A stretch of 64,000 bases of DNA, taken from positions 372,001-436,000 of the forward strand of contig NZ_MLCL01000089.1 of NCBI RefSeq assembly GCF_001942625.1. The letters run 5' to 3'. Numbering within the stretch: position 1 is the stretch's first letter; each line of letters opens with the position of its first letter. The position numbers were made by a program, and so were the translations under genes. Of the stretch, positions 1 to 8,284 are shown in pieces. The stretch comes from Mycobacterium syngnathidarum. Its GTDB lineage: Bacteria > Actinomycetota > Actinomycetes > Mycobacteriales > Mycobacteriaceae. A model generated the notes under the pieces. It was given only the letters and a program-made list of their open reading frames with translations. It did no database searches and was not told the origin of the DNA.

Positions 1-533
1 ACCACGACCATGTCGAGCTTTCCTTCGGTGCGCTGGCCACCGAACTTCGCGGCAACCTTCACCACGGCGGTCCGCTTGTCGGTGTCGGGTTTCCTGCCCT
101 CCTCCCCGATCACCTGCACCTCGGTGATGGGCAACTTGTCCAGCTGCTTCTTCAAGACGTCACTGGTCAGAAAGTCGGTGGTCGCCGGTTGAGTGGCGCT
201 GAGGTCCAGCGCCGCCTGCGCATCGCCTCGCGACAGGGCTTCCATGTAGGCCTTGGCGACCTCCGTCGGCGCGCCGTCGGGATTGAAACTGGCGCCCTCA
301 TCCCCCTTGCCCAACAGGAACGCCACGATGACGCCGATCACCGCGAGAACGGCCACCGTCGCCGCGGCGGTGATGATCAGTGGTTTGCGGTTCTTAGCCG
401 GCCGCGTCCTCCCGCCGCCGGGCGGGAACGAAGGACCGCCGAAGCCTGGTTGCGGGGCGGGCTGGTCGAAACGTGGAGGCGGCGCAGCGCCCTGGGACGG
501 GTTGGACCCGGGCCGGTCAGCAAAATTCGTCAC
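1..533 (-). CDS. Single-pass membrane protein with extracytoplasmic DUF4878-like domain (3' end cut by window edge)
   Basis: The first 177 codons are visible; the C-terminus lies beyond base 1. I start it at the GTG at 533, just after the end of the upstream gene on the same strand (16 bp gap). The N-terminus is proline/glycine-rich and cytoplasmic-looking. It is followed by a basic patch (RPAKNRK), one strong membrane helix at about residues 53-75, and an outer domain containing an EVAKAYMEALSRGDAQAAL-type segment typical of DUF4878/lumazine-binding-like mycobacterial proteins. It is a diverged tandem paralogue of the next gene, sharing the helix, the YxEAL-RGDA segment and the LKKQ-x-PIT segment. 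Function is unknown; these proteins are usually cell-envelope proteins. Confidence 0.8.
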   Translation of the reverse strand, partial: MTNFADRPGSNPSQGAAPPPRFDQPAPQPGFGGPSFPPGGGRTRPAKNRKPLIITAAATVAVLAVIGVIVAFLLGKGDEGASFNPDGAPTEVAKAYMEALSRGDAQAALDLSATQPATTDFLTSDVLKKQLDKLPITEVQVIGEEGRKPDTDKRTAVVKVAAKFGGQRTEGKLDMVV

Positions 534-549
534 GTTGGTTTCTCCGCGC

Positions 550-1860
550 TCAGGCTCTGTCGAAATCGATCACGGGCGGGTTCTCGGTCATGTCGGCGTT
601 GCCGAAGACGGACGCCAAGAACGTCCCCGTTTCCGTCGAGCCCGACTCGGTGCGGACGGAGATGCCGAATTCGGCGTTGCCGATGATCATGACCTTGCCC
701 GTCTTCTCATCCATGAAGTTGATGGTGACGGCGTCGAGGTCGGACGGAGCTGTCCATTTCGCGGAGTCGGGCACGAAGTCGGACCGAGCGGCCTTGTTCG
801 GGCATTTCGGCGGCTCGAGACTGGTGCTCTCGGCGCACTTTTCCAACGCCTTCTTCAACTCGTCCCGCACGATCTGGCGGCCGTCGTCGCTGACCTTGAT
901 GTCGGGGTAGACGACTCTGCTCATGGTCGAGATCTCATACAGAGTCGGGTCGGCGTTGCCCACGGCCGGCGAGTTGTCCACCTCCAGGGCCGGGTTCGAA
1001 CTACCCATCTCGACCAGTCCTGGGAACACATAAGCCTTGCCGCTCTTGGGAACAGGCTTGTCCCATACCGTGATGGACTTGGCAAGATCGGGATTCATGT
1101 CGTCGATCTTGAATTCGACTGACATCGCCGCCGAATCCAACTTCCACCCCTGCCCTGGTGGCGGCTTGTCCAGCACGATGCGCTCGTCGCTGTCGACGCC
1201 TCCGACTTTCGCGATCACGTGCACCATGGCACCGCCGTTGGTCGTGGGGATGTCGCCGAGAATCTTGACGTCGGTGATGGGGAACTTCTCCATCTGCTTT
1301 TTGAGGATCTCGTCGGTGAGCATCGAGGTGTCCGGCGGTTGATCGCGGCCCAGCGACAACGCTGTCTTCGCATCGCCACGCTGCAAGGCCTCCAGATAGG
1401 CCGTCACCGCCTCGCCGGCGTTCCCGGTGCCGCCGTCGTACCCACCGCCGCCGCTGAACACCACGACGCCACCGACGATCAGTGCTACCGCCACGACGCC
1501 GGCGCCCGCGCCGAGCAGGATCCGGCGGCCCCGCTTGGTGGACGGAAGCCTCAGGAGTGGTTTGCGCGCAGGCTTGGGGGTGGGCATCGGGATATATCCG
1601 GGGCCACCACCGGCGAACTGTGGTGGGGTGCCGTACGGACCCGGCTGCGGTGGACCGGCGCCCCACTGCGGAGCAGGGGCCGGCGCCGGCGGCGGCGGCA
1701 GTGGCGGCGCACCGAACAACTGCCCACCTGCGGGCCCCTGCGGGTACTGCGGCCCGGGGTTGGCGCCCCAGCCCGATTGCTGTGGTGGGGGTGGTCCTTG
1801 CGGGCCCGGGCCCGGTTGGCTGCCGAACGGGCCCGGGCCACCGAAGCCCCCGCCTGTCAC
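550..1860 (-). CDS. Proline-rich single-pass membrane protein, DUF4878-like outer domain
   Basis: 436 aa from a GTG start. Residues 1-105 are Pro/Gly/Gln-rich low complexity. A basic stretch (KPLLRLPSTKRGRR) precedes one transmembrane helix at about 113-137, then a glycine-rich linker and an extracytoplasmic region of about 290 aa. The first part of that region carries the YLEALQRGDAKTAL and LKKQMEKFPITDV segments shared with the downstream paralogue. The C-terminal half has no recognised motif and contains a likely disulfide pair (CAES...CPN). The architecture is common in mycobacterial envelope proteins of unknown role. It is followed after 16 bp by its paralogue, so the two are probably co-transcribed from the region near 1870-2100, which also holds the promoter of the divergent lipoprotein gene. 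Confidence 0.85.
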   Translation of the reverse strand: MTGGGFGGPGPFGSQPGPGPQGPPPPQQSGWGANPGPQYPQGPAGGQLFGAPPLPPPPAPAPAPQWGAGPPQPGPYGTPPQFAGGGPGYIPMPTPKPARKPLLRLPSTKRGRRILLGAGAGVVAVALIVGGVVVFSGGGGYDGGTGNAGEAVTAYLEALQRGDAKTALSLGRDQPPDTSMLTDEILKKQMEKFPITDVKILGDIPTTNGGAMVHVIAKVGGVDSDERIVLDKPPPGQGWKLDSAAMSVEFKIDDMNPDLAKSITVWDKPVPKSGKAYVFPGLVEMGSSNPALEVDNSPAVGNADPTLYEISTMSRVVYPDIKVSDDGRQIVRDELKKALEKCAESTSLEPPKCPNKAARSDFVPDSAKWTAPSDLDAVTINFMDEKTGKVMIIGNAEFGISVRTESGSTETGTFLASVFGNADMTENPPVIDFDRA

Positions 1861-2105
1861 GAGCTCGTCCCAACGATCAGCATGGACCGCACCGCATCCC
1901 CCGAATCCTCACCACCGACCAGACCTGCGCGCGGTGTCTGGTAGCCACACGGCGGTGACCGTCAGAATCCTAACCGCAGCTGCCGGGGTTCACAGGCACT
2001 AATTTCCCGATCGCCCCGGCTGCCGAATGAGCAGATTGCCGCGTTCGTACCCCGGGAAGCTAGGGCAAGATCGACACGATCGACCGAACAAGACGAGGGG
2101 GCGCG

Positions 2106-2870
2106 GTGCGGGCAGTGGTGGGTTTGCTTGGAACGGTTCTGCTGCTGGCAGGATGTTCACAGAGTGCCGATGGTTCGGCTGAGTCGTCCGAGGCGGCTCC
2201 GACGTCCTCGGCCGCGCAGGCCCCGGCCCCGGCAGCGGCGGATCCGGCCACCGTGGCGCGTGCAGCACTCCTGAGCCCGGGTGAACTGGGTGAGATCATC
2301 GGTGACACCGGTGTGCAGCAGACCGCCACCTTCACCCAGCCCGGGCAGTCTTCGAACGGCATCGAGCCCCGTGACTGCGCGGCCCGCCTGCTGTTCCAGG
2401 AGGCGGTGGGTGCCGACGGCTATCAGGCCGTGGCGGGCGACGACAACCGCGGCACGCGGGGCCAGTCGGCCGCCCAGCTGATTCAGGTGTTTCCGCAGAC
2501 CTCACCGGTGTGGCCGCAGGCCGGACGTCAGGCACTGCGGGTGGCCGGCAACACGGTCCGGATGATCAACGACGAGCAGTGCCACGAGGGTGTCGTGTTC
2601 ACCACCACCGCCAAGGACGTCACCCAGCACTGGACGGCCGGGCCGGTCACCGCCGAAAACCCGGAAGCCCTTTCCGACCCGCGCCGCGACACCGCTCGCG
2701 GTGGCGGCGGTATCGCACGTCAGGAAGCGCCGGCCCGCAACTGCTATCACGCCGTCATGGCCCGCGGGAACGCTGTCGTCGAGTCGATCGTGTGCGGTGA
2801 CGGCGATTCACAGGCGCAGGCCAATCAGGTCATCGACCGCATCGCCGCCAAACTGCCGGCGCCGAAGTAG
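2106..2870 (+). CDS. Sensor-domain lipoprotein (PknH extracellular-like)
   Basis: 254 aa, GTG start at 2106. The N-terminal signal sequence ends in a lipobox LLAGC (lipidated Cys about residue 17), followed by a Ser/Ala/Pro-rich linker to about residue 48. The folded domain contains DCAARLLFQEAVG, RNCYHAVMARGN and a final QVIDRIAAKLP helix, with four cysteines apart from the lipidated one. This matches the mycobacterial sensor/PknH-C-like domain found outside PknH and in LpqQ/LppH-type lipoproteins. Expected location: outer face of the cytoplasmic membrane. The ligand is not known. It converges with the L,D-transpeptidase gene 12 bp downstream. Confidence 0.85.
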   Translation: MRAVVGLLGTVLLLAGCSQSADGSAESSEAAPTSSAAQAPAPAAADPATVARAALLSPGELGEIIGDTGVQQTATFTQPGQSSNGIEPRDCAARLLFQEAVGADGYQAVAGDDNRGTRGQSAAQLIQVFPQTSPVWPQAGRQALRVAGNTVRMINDEQCHEGVVFTTTAKDVTQHWTAGPVTAENPEALSDPRRDTARGGGGIARQEAPARNCYHAVMARGNAVVESIVCGDGDSQAQANQVIDRIAAKLPAPK

Positions 2871-2882
2871 GCGTGGCGGGCC

Positions 2883-4136
2883 TCAGCGCAGCGCGCTGCC
2901 CTTGACCCATTCGGTCCACGGCACCGACCAGTCGCCGTTGTTGGTCGGTTTGAGCGGGTCGCCGCCGGTGTTGCGGATCTCGACGATGTCGCCGGGCACG
3001 GAGAAGTTGTAGAACCACTCGGCGTTCTCGCCGCTGAGGTTCAGGCAGCCGTGGCTGACGTTCTCCTTGCCCTGGGCCCAGATCGTCGAATTCAGCTGGT
3101 GCAGGTAGATGCCGTCGATGCTGATGCGGGTGGCCCACGGGATCGTCGTCTTGTAGCCGAGCCGCGAGTTGACCGGCAGACCGTAGGTCGAGGAGTCCAT
3201 GACCACCGGGTTGGCCTTGTCCATCACGGTGTAGACACCGCGCGGGGTCCAGAAGCTCATCGTGGTGCCGCCGACGGTTTCGGTGCCGCCCATGCCCATG
3301 GAGGTGGGCATGGTGCGCACGAGCTTGCCGTTGTCGTAGACCCTGACCTGCTTGTCGGTGTCGTCGGCGATGGTGACGTGCGAGGCGCCGATGGTGAACG
3401 ACACCTTCTCGTCTTGCGCGCCGTAGAGGTCGTCGCCGAGTTTGGCGCCGTAGATGCCGGCGTCGACGGTGACCTTGGTGCCCGGCGCGTAGTACTTCTG
3501 CGGACGCCAGTGCGCGGTCTGGTCGTCGATCCAGTTCCACGAGCCGAGGGCCTTGGGCTCGGTGATCACCCTCATCCGGTTCTCGGCGGTGGCCTTGTCG
3601 GTGACCGGCTCGTCGAAGCGCGCGACGATCACCATGCCGACTCCGTAGGTGGCGCCGTCCTGCAGCGGGCTGTAGTTCGTGCCGTTGAGGTAGACGCGGG
3701 CCTGGTAGCCGGGGGTCACGGTGGAGAAGGTGGTGGTCCTGCGGGTCGGCATGCCGCCCGGGCCGCGCGCGTCGACCTTCAGCGTGTAGGTGCGGCCGTA
3801 GCCGAGCGTGGTGGTCGGCTTCCAGGTCCGGGCATCGGGGGTGAGGACGCCTGGAATCTCTTTGCCGGCGTCGTTGAGCATCGTCACCCTCGCCACGGTG
3901 CCGGTATCGGCGGTGACCATGACCCGGGCCAGTGGGTCGACCTCGGCGTCAGGCCTGGGGGTGATGGTCAATCTGGCCGGCTCGGTGGGTGAGGGCTGCG
4001 GGATGCCTTGTGGCGGCGCGGCCAACGTCTGACAGTGCTCGGCGCAGTCCGGCAGGGCCGAGACAACGACACCACCCGATACGGCCAGCACAGCAAGTGC
4101 GACCGCAAGGTAGGCACGACGAACAGACGTCAACAT
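2883..4136 (-). CDS. L,D-transpeptidase, LdtMt2-like
   Basis: 417 aa. I start at the ATG at 4136 because the protein then begins with a membrane anchor/signal (residues about 7-28); the frame is open further upstream but that stretch overlaps the LOG gene. Two Ig-like domains follow, then the YkuD catalytic domain containing MDSSTYGLPVNS, WATRISIDGIYLH and the catalytic motif SHGCLNLS, and a C-terminal subdomain ending in DWSVPWTEWVKG. The order and wording resemble M. tuberculosis LdtMt2, which makes 3-3 peptidoglycan crosslinks and is the carbapenem-sensitive type. The catalytic Cys and the upstream His are present; the residue after that His is Gln, where LdtMt2 has Ser. Length matches LdtMt2 (408 aa). 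Confidence 0.93.
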   Translation of the reverse strand: MLTSVRRAYLAVALAVLAVSGGVVVSALPDCAEHCQTLAAPPQGIPQPSPTEPARLTITPRPDAEVDPLARVMVTADTGTVARVTMLNDAGKEIPGVLTPDARTWKPTTTLGYGRTYTLKVDARGPGGMPTRRTTTFSTVTPGYQARVYLNGTNYSPLQDGATYGVGMVIVARFDEPVTDKATAENRMRVITEPKALGSWNWIDDQTAHWRPQKYYAPGTKVTVDAGIYGAKLGDDLYGAQDEKVSFTIGASHVTIADDTDKQVRVYDNGKLVRTMPTSMGMGGTETVGGTTMSFWTPRGVYTVMDKANPVVMDSSTYGLPVNSRLGYKTTIPWATRISIDGIYLHQLNSTIWAQGKENVSHGCLNLSGENAEWFYNFSVPGDIVEIRNTGGDPLKPTNNGDWSVPWTEWVKGSALR

Positions 4137-4276
4137 CACTCCAATGTGGTTCGGCGAGGGCCTGATTGATCCGTGTCCGTGATCGGAAGCCGATCGGTGC
4201 CTCAATCGTAGCCGGGCCACCTGTTCTTCGGCACAACGGCCACTGCGTGTGCGCGAGTCGTGATCGGGTCGTTGCT

Positions 4277-4810
4277 TCAGGTAACGACGTTCTGCAAGTA
4301 CGTCATCGCCGCCGCGGGTTCCTCGGTGACGTAGACCAGATCGTCCAGCGGCAGGGGCAGGAAGCCGTCCTGCTCCATCCGTCGCAGCTGGATCACCAGG
4401 CCGTCGTAGAAGCCGGCGGTGTTCAGCAGCACCACGGGTTTGTCGTGGCGCCGGTGTTTGCGCAGCTCCAAGATTTCGGTGGCTTCGTCGAGGGTGCCCA
4501 GGCCCCCGGCCATCACCACCAGTGCGTCGGAGCGCGCCAGCAGCGTCGCCTTGCGCTCGGCGAGGTCCGCGGTGAACACCATCTCGTCGGCATCGCCCCG
4601 GGCCTGCTGTCGCAGGAACTCGACCGAGATCCCGATCAGCCGGCCACCGCTGTTCTGCACCCCGTCGGCCACGACCTTCATCAGTCCTTTGTCGGAGCCG
4701 CCCCACACCAGCGTGTGGCCTGCCTTGCCGAGGAGTTCGGCGAATGCGCGCGCCGGTTCGGTGTAGCGGTGGTCGAGGTCGGCGGCGGACAGGAAGACGC
4801 AGATGTTCAT
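4277..4810 (-). CDS. LOG family (lysine-decarboxylase-like) protein
   Basis: 177 aa Rossmann-type protein. It shows VWGGSDKGLMKVVADG (substrate/phosphate loop), AERKATLL (the usual MHERKA-type segment) and AGGLGTLDEATE (the usual PGGxGTxxE catalytic motif). LOG proteins are cytokinin-riboside 5'-monophosphate phosphoribohydrolases, cleaving nucleoside monophosphates to base and ribose 5-phosphate. Two motif positions are unusual: Ala replaces Pro in PGG, and the SGG/GGG loop reads WGGS. The Glu of the motif is kept. It lies upstream of the L,D-transpeptidase on the same strand with a gap of 140 bp, so separate transcription is possible. Confidence 0.85.
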   Translation of the reverse strand: MNICVFLSAADLDHRYTEPARAFAELLGKAGHTLVWGGSDKGLMKVVADGVQNSGGRLIGISVEFLRQQARGDADEMVFTADLAERKATLLARSDALVVMAGGLGTLDEATEILELRKHRRHDKPVVLLNTAGFYDGLVIQLRRMEQDGFLPLPLDDLVYVTEEPAAAMTYLQNVVT

Positions 4811-4837
4811 CAGGAACGATCATGCCTCTCACCGGAG

Positions 4838-4856
4838 TGGTATCACACTGGTATCA
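4838..4856. promoter_or_regulatory. Direct-repeat operator/promoter of the CopG-Doc pair
   Basis: TGGTATCA occurs twice (4838-4845 and 4849-4856), with an 11-bp period of about one DNA turn. It sits immediately before the antitoxin start. The second copy runs into TATCAT at 4852-4857, a plausible -10 box. A start site about 7 bp later would fall on the GTG at 4864, giving a leaderless mRNA, which is common in mycobacteria. Autoregulation by the antitoxin through these repeats is inferred. Confidence 0.45.
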
Positions 4857-4863
4857 TCGCCTC

Positions 4864-5070
4864 GTGGGCATGACTCTCCGCACGAGTGACGCGCAGACAG
4901 AGGCACTTCGACAGCAGGCTGCTGCCGAAGGACGATCGATGCAGGCCGTTGCGCTGTCGGCGATTGACGAATACATCGCCCGACGCGCGCACAAGGCCAA
5001 GCTTTCATCCGTTCTGGATCGGGTGGTGACCGAGGAGGCCGGAGTTCTGGAGCGCCTGAAGGACACGTGA
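4864..5070 (+). CDS. CopG/RHH-like antitoxin of a Doc pair
   Basis: 68 aa from the GTG at 4864; an ATG at 4870 would shorten it by two residues. The first 45 residues (MTLRTSDAQTEALRQQA, RSMQAVALSAIDEYI) have the strand-helix-helix look of ribbon-helix-helix antitoxins. The charged tail (VLDRVVTEEAGVLERLKDT) would be the toxin-binding part. The stop codon overlaps the toxin GTG by 4 bp (GTGA), so the two are translationally coupled. The repeated upstream element fits negative autoregulation. Confidence 0.8.
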   Translation: MGMTLRTSDAQTEALRQQAAAEGRSMQAVALSAIDEYIARRAHKAKLSSVLDRVVTEEAGVLERLKDT

Positions 5071-5450
5071 TCGAGTACCTGGATCTCGACGACCTGCTCG
5101 AGATTGCCCGTCGTGCAGTGGGAGTCGACGTCAAGGTCGGGGACTACGGGTTGCTCGAATCGGCGCTGGCGCGGCCGCGGGCGTCGGTGTTCGGCGAAGA
5201 CGCCTACCCAGACCTGCACCTCAAAGCCGCGGCACTGCTGCATTCCCTGGCGCGCAACCGCGCGCTTGTCGACGGCGACAAGAGGCTGGCGTGGACAGCG
5301 TGCCTCACTTTCCTCGGTATCAACGGCCAGTGGATCACGGCGCCCGAGGACGATCGCTTCGATTTCGTCATCCGGGTGGCCACGGGCCGGCAGCCTGACC
5401 TCGACGACATCGCCGAGCAGCTTCGCGCGTGGAGCGACCCTTCCGAATAG
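5067..5450 (+). CDS. Doc/Fic-family toxin with altered active-site motif
   Basis: 127 aa, the usual size of Doc (death on curing) toxins, which phosphorylate EF-Tu and stop translation. The Fic core is at residues about 50-90, where the family motif H-x-[F/L]-x-D-[A/G]-N-K-R reads RALVDGDKR. The catalytic His is replaced by Arg and the Asn by Asp; the Asp, Lys and Arg are kept. The flanking family sequence (KAAALLHSLARN, AWTACLTFLGING) is intact, and so is the reading frame. Either the toxin is attenuated or inactive, or it uses a changed mechanism; the intact antitoxin gene suggests recent decay or a regulatory role. Confidence 0.85.
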   Translation: MIEYLDLDDLLEIARRAVGVDVKVGDYGLLESALARPRASVFGEDAYPDLHLKAAALLHSLARNRALVDGDKRLAWTACLTFLGINGQWITAPEDDRFDFVIRVATGRQPDLDDIAEQLRAWSDPSE

Positions 5451-5510
5451 CTGACACCGACCGCTCAATTACTGATTTACCCCTCAATCCCCATACCATC
5501 GCTAGTCGAG

Positions 5511-7133
5511 ATGACCGACAACGCCCTCGACGCCCCCACCGCCAACACCGCCCAAGCTGCCAAGATCGCCGCCGAGGCGGCCCGCCGCCGCACCTTCGCC
5601 GTCATCAGCCACCCGGACGCCGGTAAGTCCACGCTGACCGAGGCGCTCGCGCTGCACGCCCGGGTGATCAACGAGGCCGGCGCGATCCACGGCAAGGCCG
5701 GCCGCAAGTCGACGGTGTCGGACTGGATGGACATGGAGAAGGCGCGCGGCATCTCGATCACTTCGACGGCGCTGCAGTTCCCGTACCGCGACTGTGTCAT
5801 CAACCTGCTCGACACCCCGGGCCACGCCGACTTCTCCGAGGACACCTACCGGGTGCTGACCGCGGTGGACTGTGCGGTCATGCTCATCGACGCCGCGAAA
5901 GGTCTTGAGCCCCAGACCCTCAAGCTGTTCCAGGTGTGTAAGCACCGCGGCATCCCGATCATCACGGTGATCAACAAGTGGGACCGCCCGGGCCGGCACG
6001 CCCTGGAGTTGATGGACGAGATCCATGAGCGGATCGGGCTGCGCACCACTCCCCTGACCTGGCCGGTCGGTATCGCCGGGGACTTCAAGGGCGTGATGGA
6101 TCGCCGGGAGAGCAAGTTCATCCGGTTCACCCGCACCGCAGGCGGGGCCACCGCCGCGCCCGAGGAGCACATCGCGGCCGCCGACGCGCACGCAGCCGCC
6201 GGCGATGACTGGGACACCGCGGTGGAGGAATCCGAGCTGCTGTCGGCAGACGGGTCGGACTACGACCGCGAGACGTTCCTGTCCGGCGAGTCCTCCCCGG
6301 TGCTGTTCACCTCCGCGGCGTTGAACTTCGGCGTGAACCAGTTGCTCGATGTGCTGGTCGAGCTGGCTCCGGCGCCCCGCGGGTCGCTCGACGTCGACGG
6401 TGCGCGGCGGGCGGTGGACTCGCCGTTCAGCGCATTCGTGTTCAAGGTCCAGGCCGGTATGGATACCTCGCACCGCGATCGGATCGCCTATGCGCGGGTG
6501 GTGTCCGGGACGTTCGAGCGCGGCGACGTGCTCACCCACGCCGCCACCGGCAAGCCGTTCGTCACCAAGTACGCGCAGTCGGTGTTCGGCCAGCAGCGCT
6601 CCACGCTCGACGACGCCTGGCCCGGCGATGTGATCGGATTGGCCAACGCTGCCGCACTGCGCCCCGGCGACACCCTGTACCGCGACATCGCGGTGGTGTA
6701 CCCGCCGATCCCGAGCTTCTCCCCCGAGCATTTCGCGGTGGCCCGCGGCACCGACCCCAGCAAGCACAAGCAGTTCCGCAAGGGCATCGAGCAGCTCGAG
6801 CAGGAAGGCGTGGTGCAGGTGCTGCGCTCGGACAAGCGCGGCGAGCAGGCGCCGGTGTTCGCCGCCGTCGGGCCGATGCAGTTCGAGGTGGCCGCCCACC
6901 GGATGGCCACCGAACTGAGCGCGCCGATCTCGCTGGAGAACCTGCCGTATCAGGTGGCGCGGGTGGTCTCGCCCGAGGACGCCGAGTTCGTCAACAAGCA
7001 GGTGTCCTGTGAGGTGTTGACGCGTACCGACGGCGTCATGCTCGTGCTGTTCTCGACACCGTGGCGGCTGGAGGGCTTCCAACGCGACAATCCCGACATC
7101 AAACTGGGGTCGTTGGTGGCCGCGGAGGGGTAG
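5511..7133 (+). CDS. prfC: Peptide chain release factor 3 (RF3)
   Basis: 540 aa translational GTPase of normal RF3 length. It carries the G1 loop HPDAGKST, RGISITSTALQF (switch I, RF3-type), DTPGHADFSEDT (G3) and NKWDRPGR (G4), followed by domain II and the RF3-specific C-terminal part (AVGPMQFEVAAHRM). RF3 uses GTP to recycle RF1/RF2 from the ribosome after peptide release. The start ATG at 5511 gives the family N-terminus (EAARRRTFAVISHPDAGKST). It is monocistronic by spacing. M. tuberculosis lacks prfC as far as I recall, while environmental mycobacteria carry it, which fits a Mycolicibacterium source. Confidence 0.96.
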   Translation: MTDNALDAPTANTAQAAKIAAEAARRRTFAVISHPDAGKSTLTEALALHARVINEAGAIHGKAGRKSTVSDWMDMEKARGISITSTALQFPYRDCVINLLDTPGHADFSEDTYRVLTAVDCAVMLIDAAKGLEPQTLKLFQVCKHRGIPIITVINKWDRPGRHALELMDEIHERIGLRTTPLTWPVGIAGDFKGVMDRRESKFIRFTRTAGGATAAPEEHIAAADAHAAAGDDWDTAVEESELLSADGSDYDRETFLSGESSPVLFTSAALNFGVNQLLDVLVELAPAPRGSLDVDGARRAVDSPFSAFVFKVQAGMDTSHRDRIAYARVVSGTFERGDVLTHAATGKPFVTKYAQSVFGQQRSTLDDAWPGDVIGLANAAALRPGDTLYRDIAVVYPPIPSFSPEHFAVARGTDPSKHKQFRKGIEQLEQEGVVQVLRSDKRGEQAPVFAAVGPMQFEVAAHRMATELSAPISLENLPYQVARVVSPEDAEFVNKQVSCEVLTRTDGVMLVLFSTPWRLEGFQRDNPDIKLGSLVAAEG

Positions 7134-7169
7134 TGCGGAATTGGCCACTGAGGCTTATCCTCGCCTGAT

Positions 7170-7832
7170 ATGGCTGGTTCGAATCCGCCGGACCTCGTGG
7201 CGATCATCGCGATCAAGGACTGGACCTGCGCGTCGTGCGGCGAAACGGGCGACATTCTGAAGATGGAGGACGCCGGCCCCTTGTGCCTGGGCTGTGCCGA
7301 CCTCGGCCATCTGGAGTTCCTGCCCGCCGGTGATGCGGCGCTGACACGGCGAGCAAAGAAGGCCAGCGGACTGTCCGCGGTGGTGGTGCGGTGGAGCCGG
7401 TCGCGTAAACGCTATGAGCGGCAAGGGATCCTGGCTGAACCGGAGGCGATCGAGCAGGCCGAACAACAGTGCCTGTCCGACGCCGAGGCCCGCGCCCGCC
7501 GCCGAGAGCGCGACCAGGAGCGCCGGGCAGACGAAGACCTGGCTTTCCAGGCGGACTTCGCCACGGCGATTCTGGCCCAGTTCCCACGCTGCCCTGCCGG
7601 GCGCGCCGAGTCGATCGCCCGCCACGCGGGAACTCGTGGCAGTGGGCGGGTGGGACGAAGTGCTTCCGGGCGTGCTCTCGACCCCGAGGCTGTCTGCCTC
7701 GCCGTTGCGGCGTCGGTGCGCCACGAAGACACCGACTACGACGAATTGCTCATGTCCGGTGTGGACCGGCATGCCGCTCGGGATCGGGTCTACGACACCG
7801 TCGAAATGGTGCTGACCAGTTGGCGGAAATAG
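7170..7832 (+). CDS. DUF2293-domain protein with N-terminal zinc ribbon
   Basis: 220 aa, ATG start. The N-terminus holds CASCGETGDIL...LCLGCADLGH, two CxxC pairs that look like a small zinc ribbon. A basic and acidic helical middle (residues about 95-130) leads to a C-terminal DUF2293 region (FPRCPAGRAESIARHAGTRGSGRVGRS, LAVAASVRHEDTDYDELL). The protein is widespread in actinobacteria, with no known reaction. It is preceded by prfC with 36 bp between them, so read-through is possible. Confidence 0.8.
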   Translation: MAGSNPPDLVAIIAIKDWTCASCGETGDILKMEDAGPLCLGCADLGHLEFLPAGDAALTRRAKKASGLSAVVVRWSRSRKRYERQGILAEPEAIEQAEQQCLSDAEARARRRERDQERRADEDLAFQADFATAILAQFPRCPAGRAESIARHAGTRGSGRVGRSASGRALDPEAVCLAVAASVRHEDTDYDELLMSGVDRHAARDRVYDTVEMVLTSWRK

Positions 7833-7908
7833 CGCAGGCAGCCGATGGCCGGGCGCGACGCGAGTATCGGTGCGGGTTGTGCGGTCGCGCAGCCAGTACC
7901 GTGAGGTG

Positions 7909-8274
7909 GTGACCGACCCGACGCCACCCGTCGCCCGCAATCAGGGCAAGCACTGGGCGTGGTTCGTCGGGTTGCTCAGCGCCATGGGCCTGTTGGGGTT
8001 CGTGGCGGCCGTCGTGTTGATGCTGCCCCTGGCCATGGCGACCGACCCGTGTCACGAAGGCGTCACCGAGAAAGTCTGCGAACTGTCGGCGAAGGGCCAG
8101 AACGTCCTCGTGTGGATTCCGTGGATGTGTCTGGCGGCCGGCACCATCATGGCCGTCGCGGGCGCGGCGGTGGCCGCATGGCGGAAGTGGACACCGTTGA
8201 TCGGGATCCCGGTCGGGATCGCCGGGTATTTCGGGATGATCCCGATCGGCTACTGGCTGGCGTTCCTGGTCTGA
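7909..8274 (+). CDS. Small membrane protein, three predicted helices
   Basis: 121 aa from the GTG at 7909; an adjacent GTG at 7906 is equally possible, and the frame is open upstream to 7870 without a membrane-protein character. Hydrophobic segments lie at about residues 17-40, 68-88 and 92-119. Two cysteines (DPCHEG, EKVCEL) lie in the loop after helix 1 and may form a disulfide outside. No known family is recognised. Confidence 0.7.
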   Translation: MTDPTPPVARNQGKHWAWFVGLLSAMGLLGFVAAVVLMLPLAMATDPCHEGVTEKVCELSAKGQNVLVWIPWMCLAAGTIMAVAGAAVAAWRKWTPLIGIPVGIAGYFGMIPIGYWLAFLV

Positions 8275-8284
8275 GCCGCGGCCG

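Noticed and set aside
550..1122. Long + strand frames opposite the membrane proteins (e.g. 253-1122)
   Set aside because: They are antisense shadows of GC-rich codons. The minus-strand frames have signal, helix and domain structure.
4137..4832. Continuation of the L,D-transpeptidase frame upstream to 4832
   Set aside because: It would place 230 low-complexity Arg-rich residues before the membrane anchor and overlaps the LOG gene. The signal sequence at 4136 decides the start.
5502..7148. 548-aa minus-strand frame over prfC
   Set aside because: Mirror of the high-GC prfC gene with His/Arg/Gly-rich sequence and no domain.
7168..7200. GGTTCGAATCC at 7174-7184 looks like a tRNA T-loop
   Set aside because: The flanking bases do not form the T stem, no acceptor or anticodon stems exist, and the stretch is the start of the DUF2293 gene.
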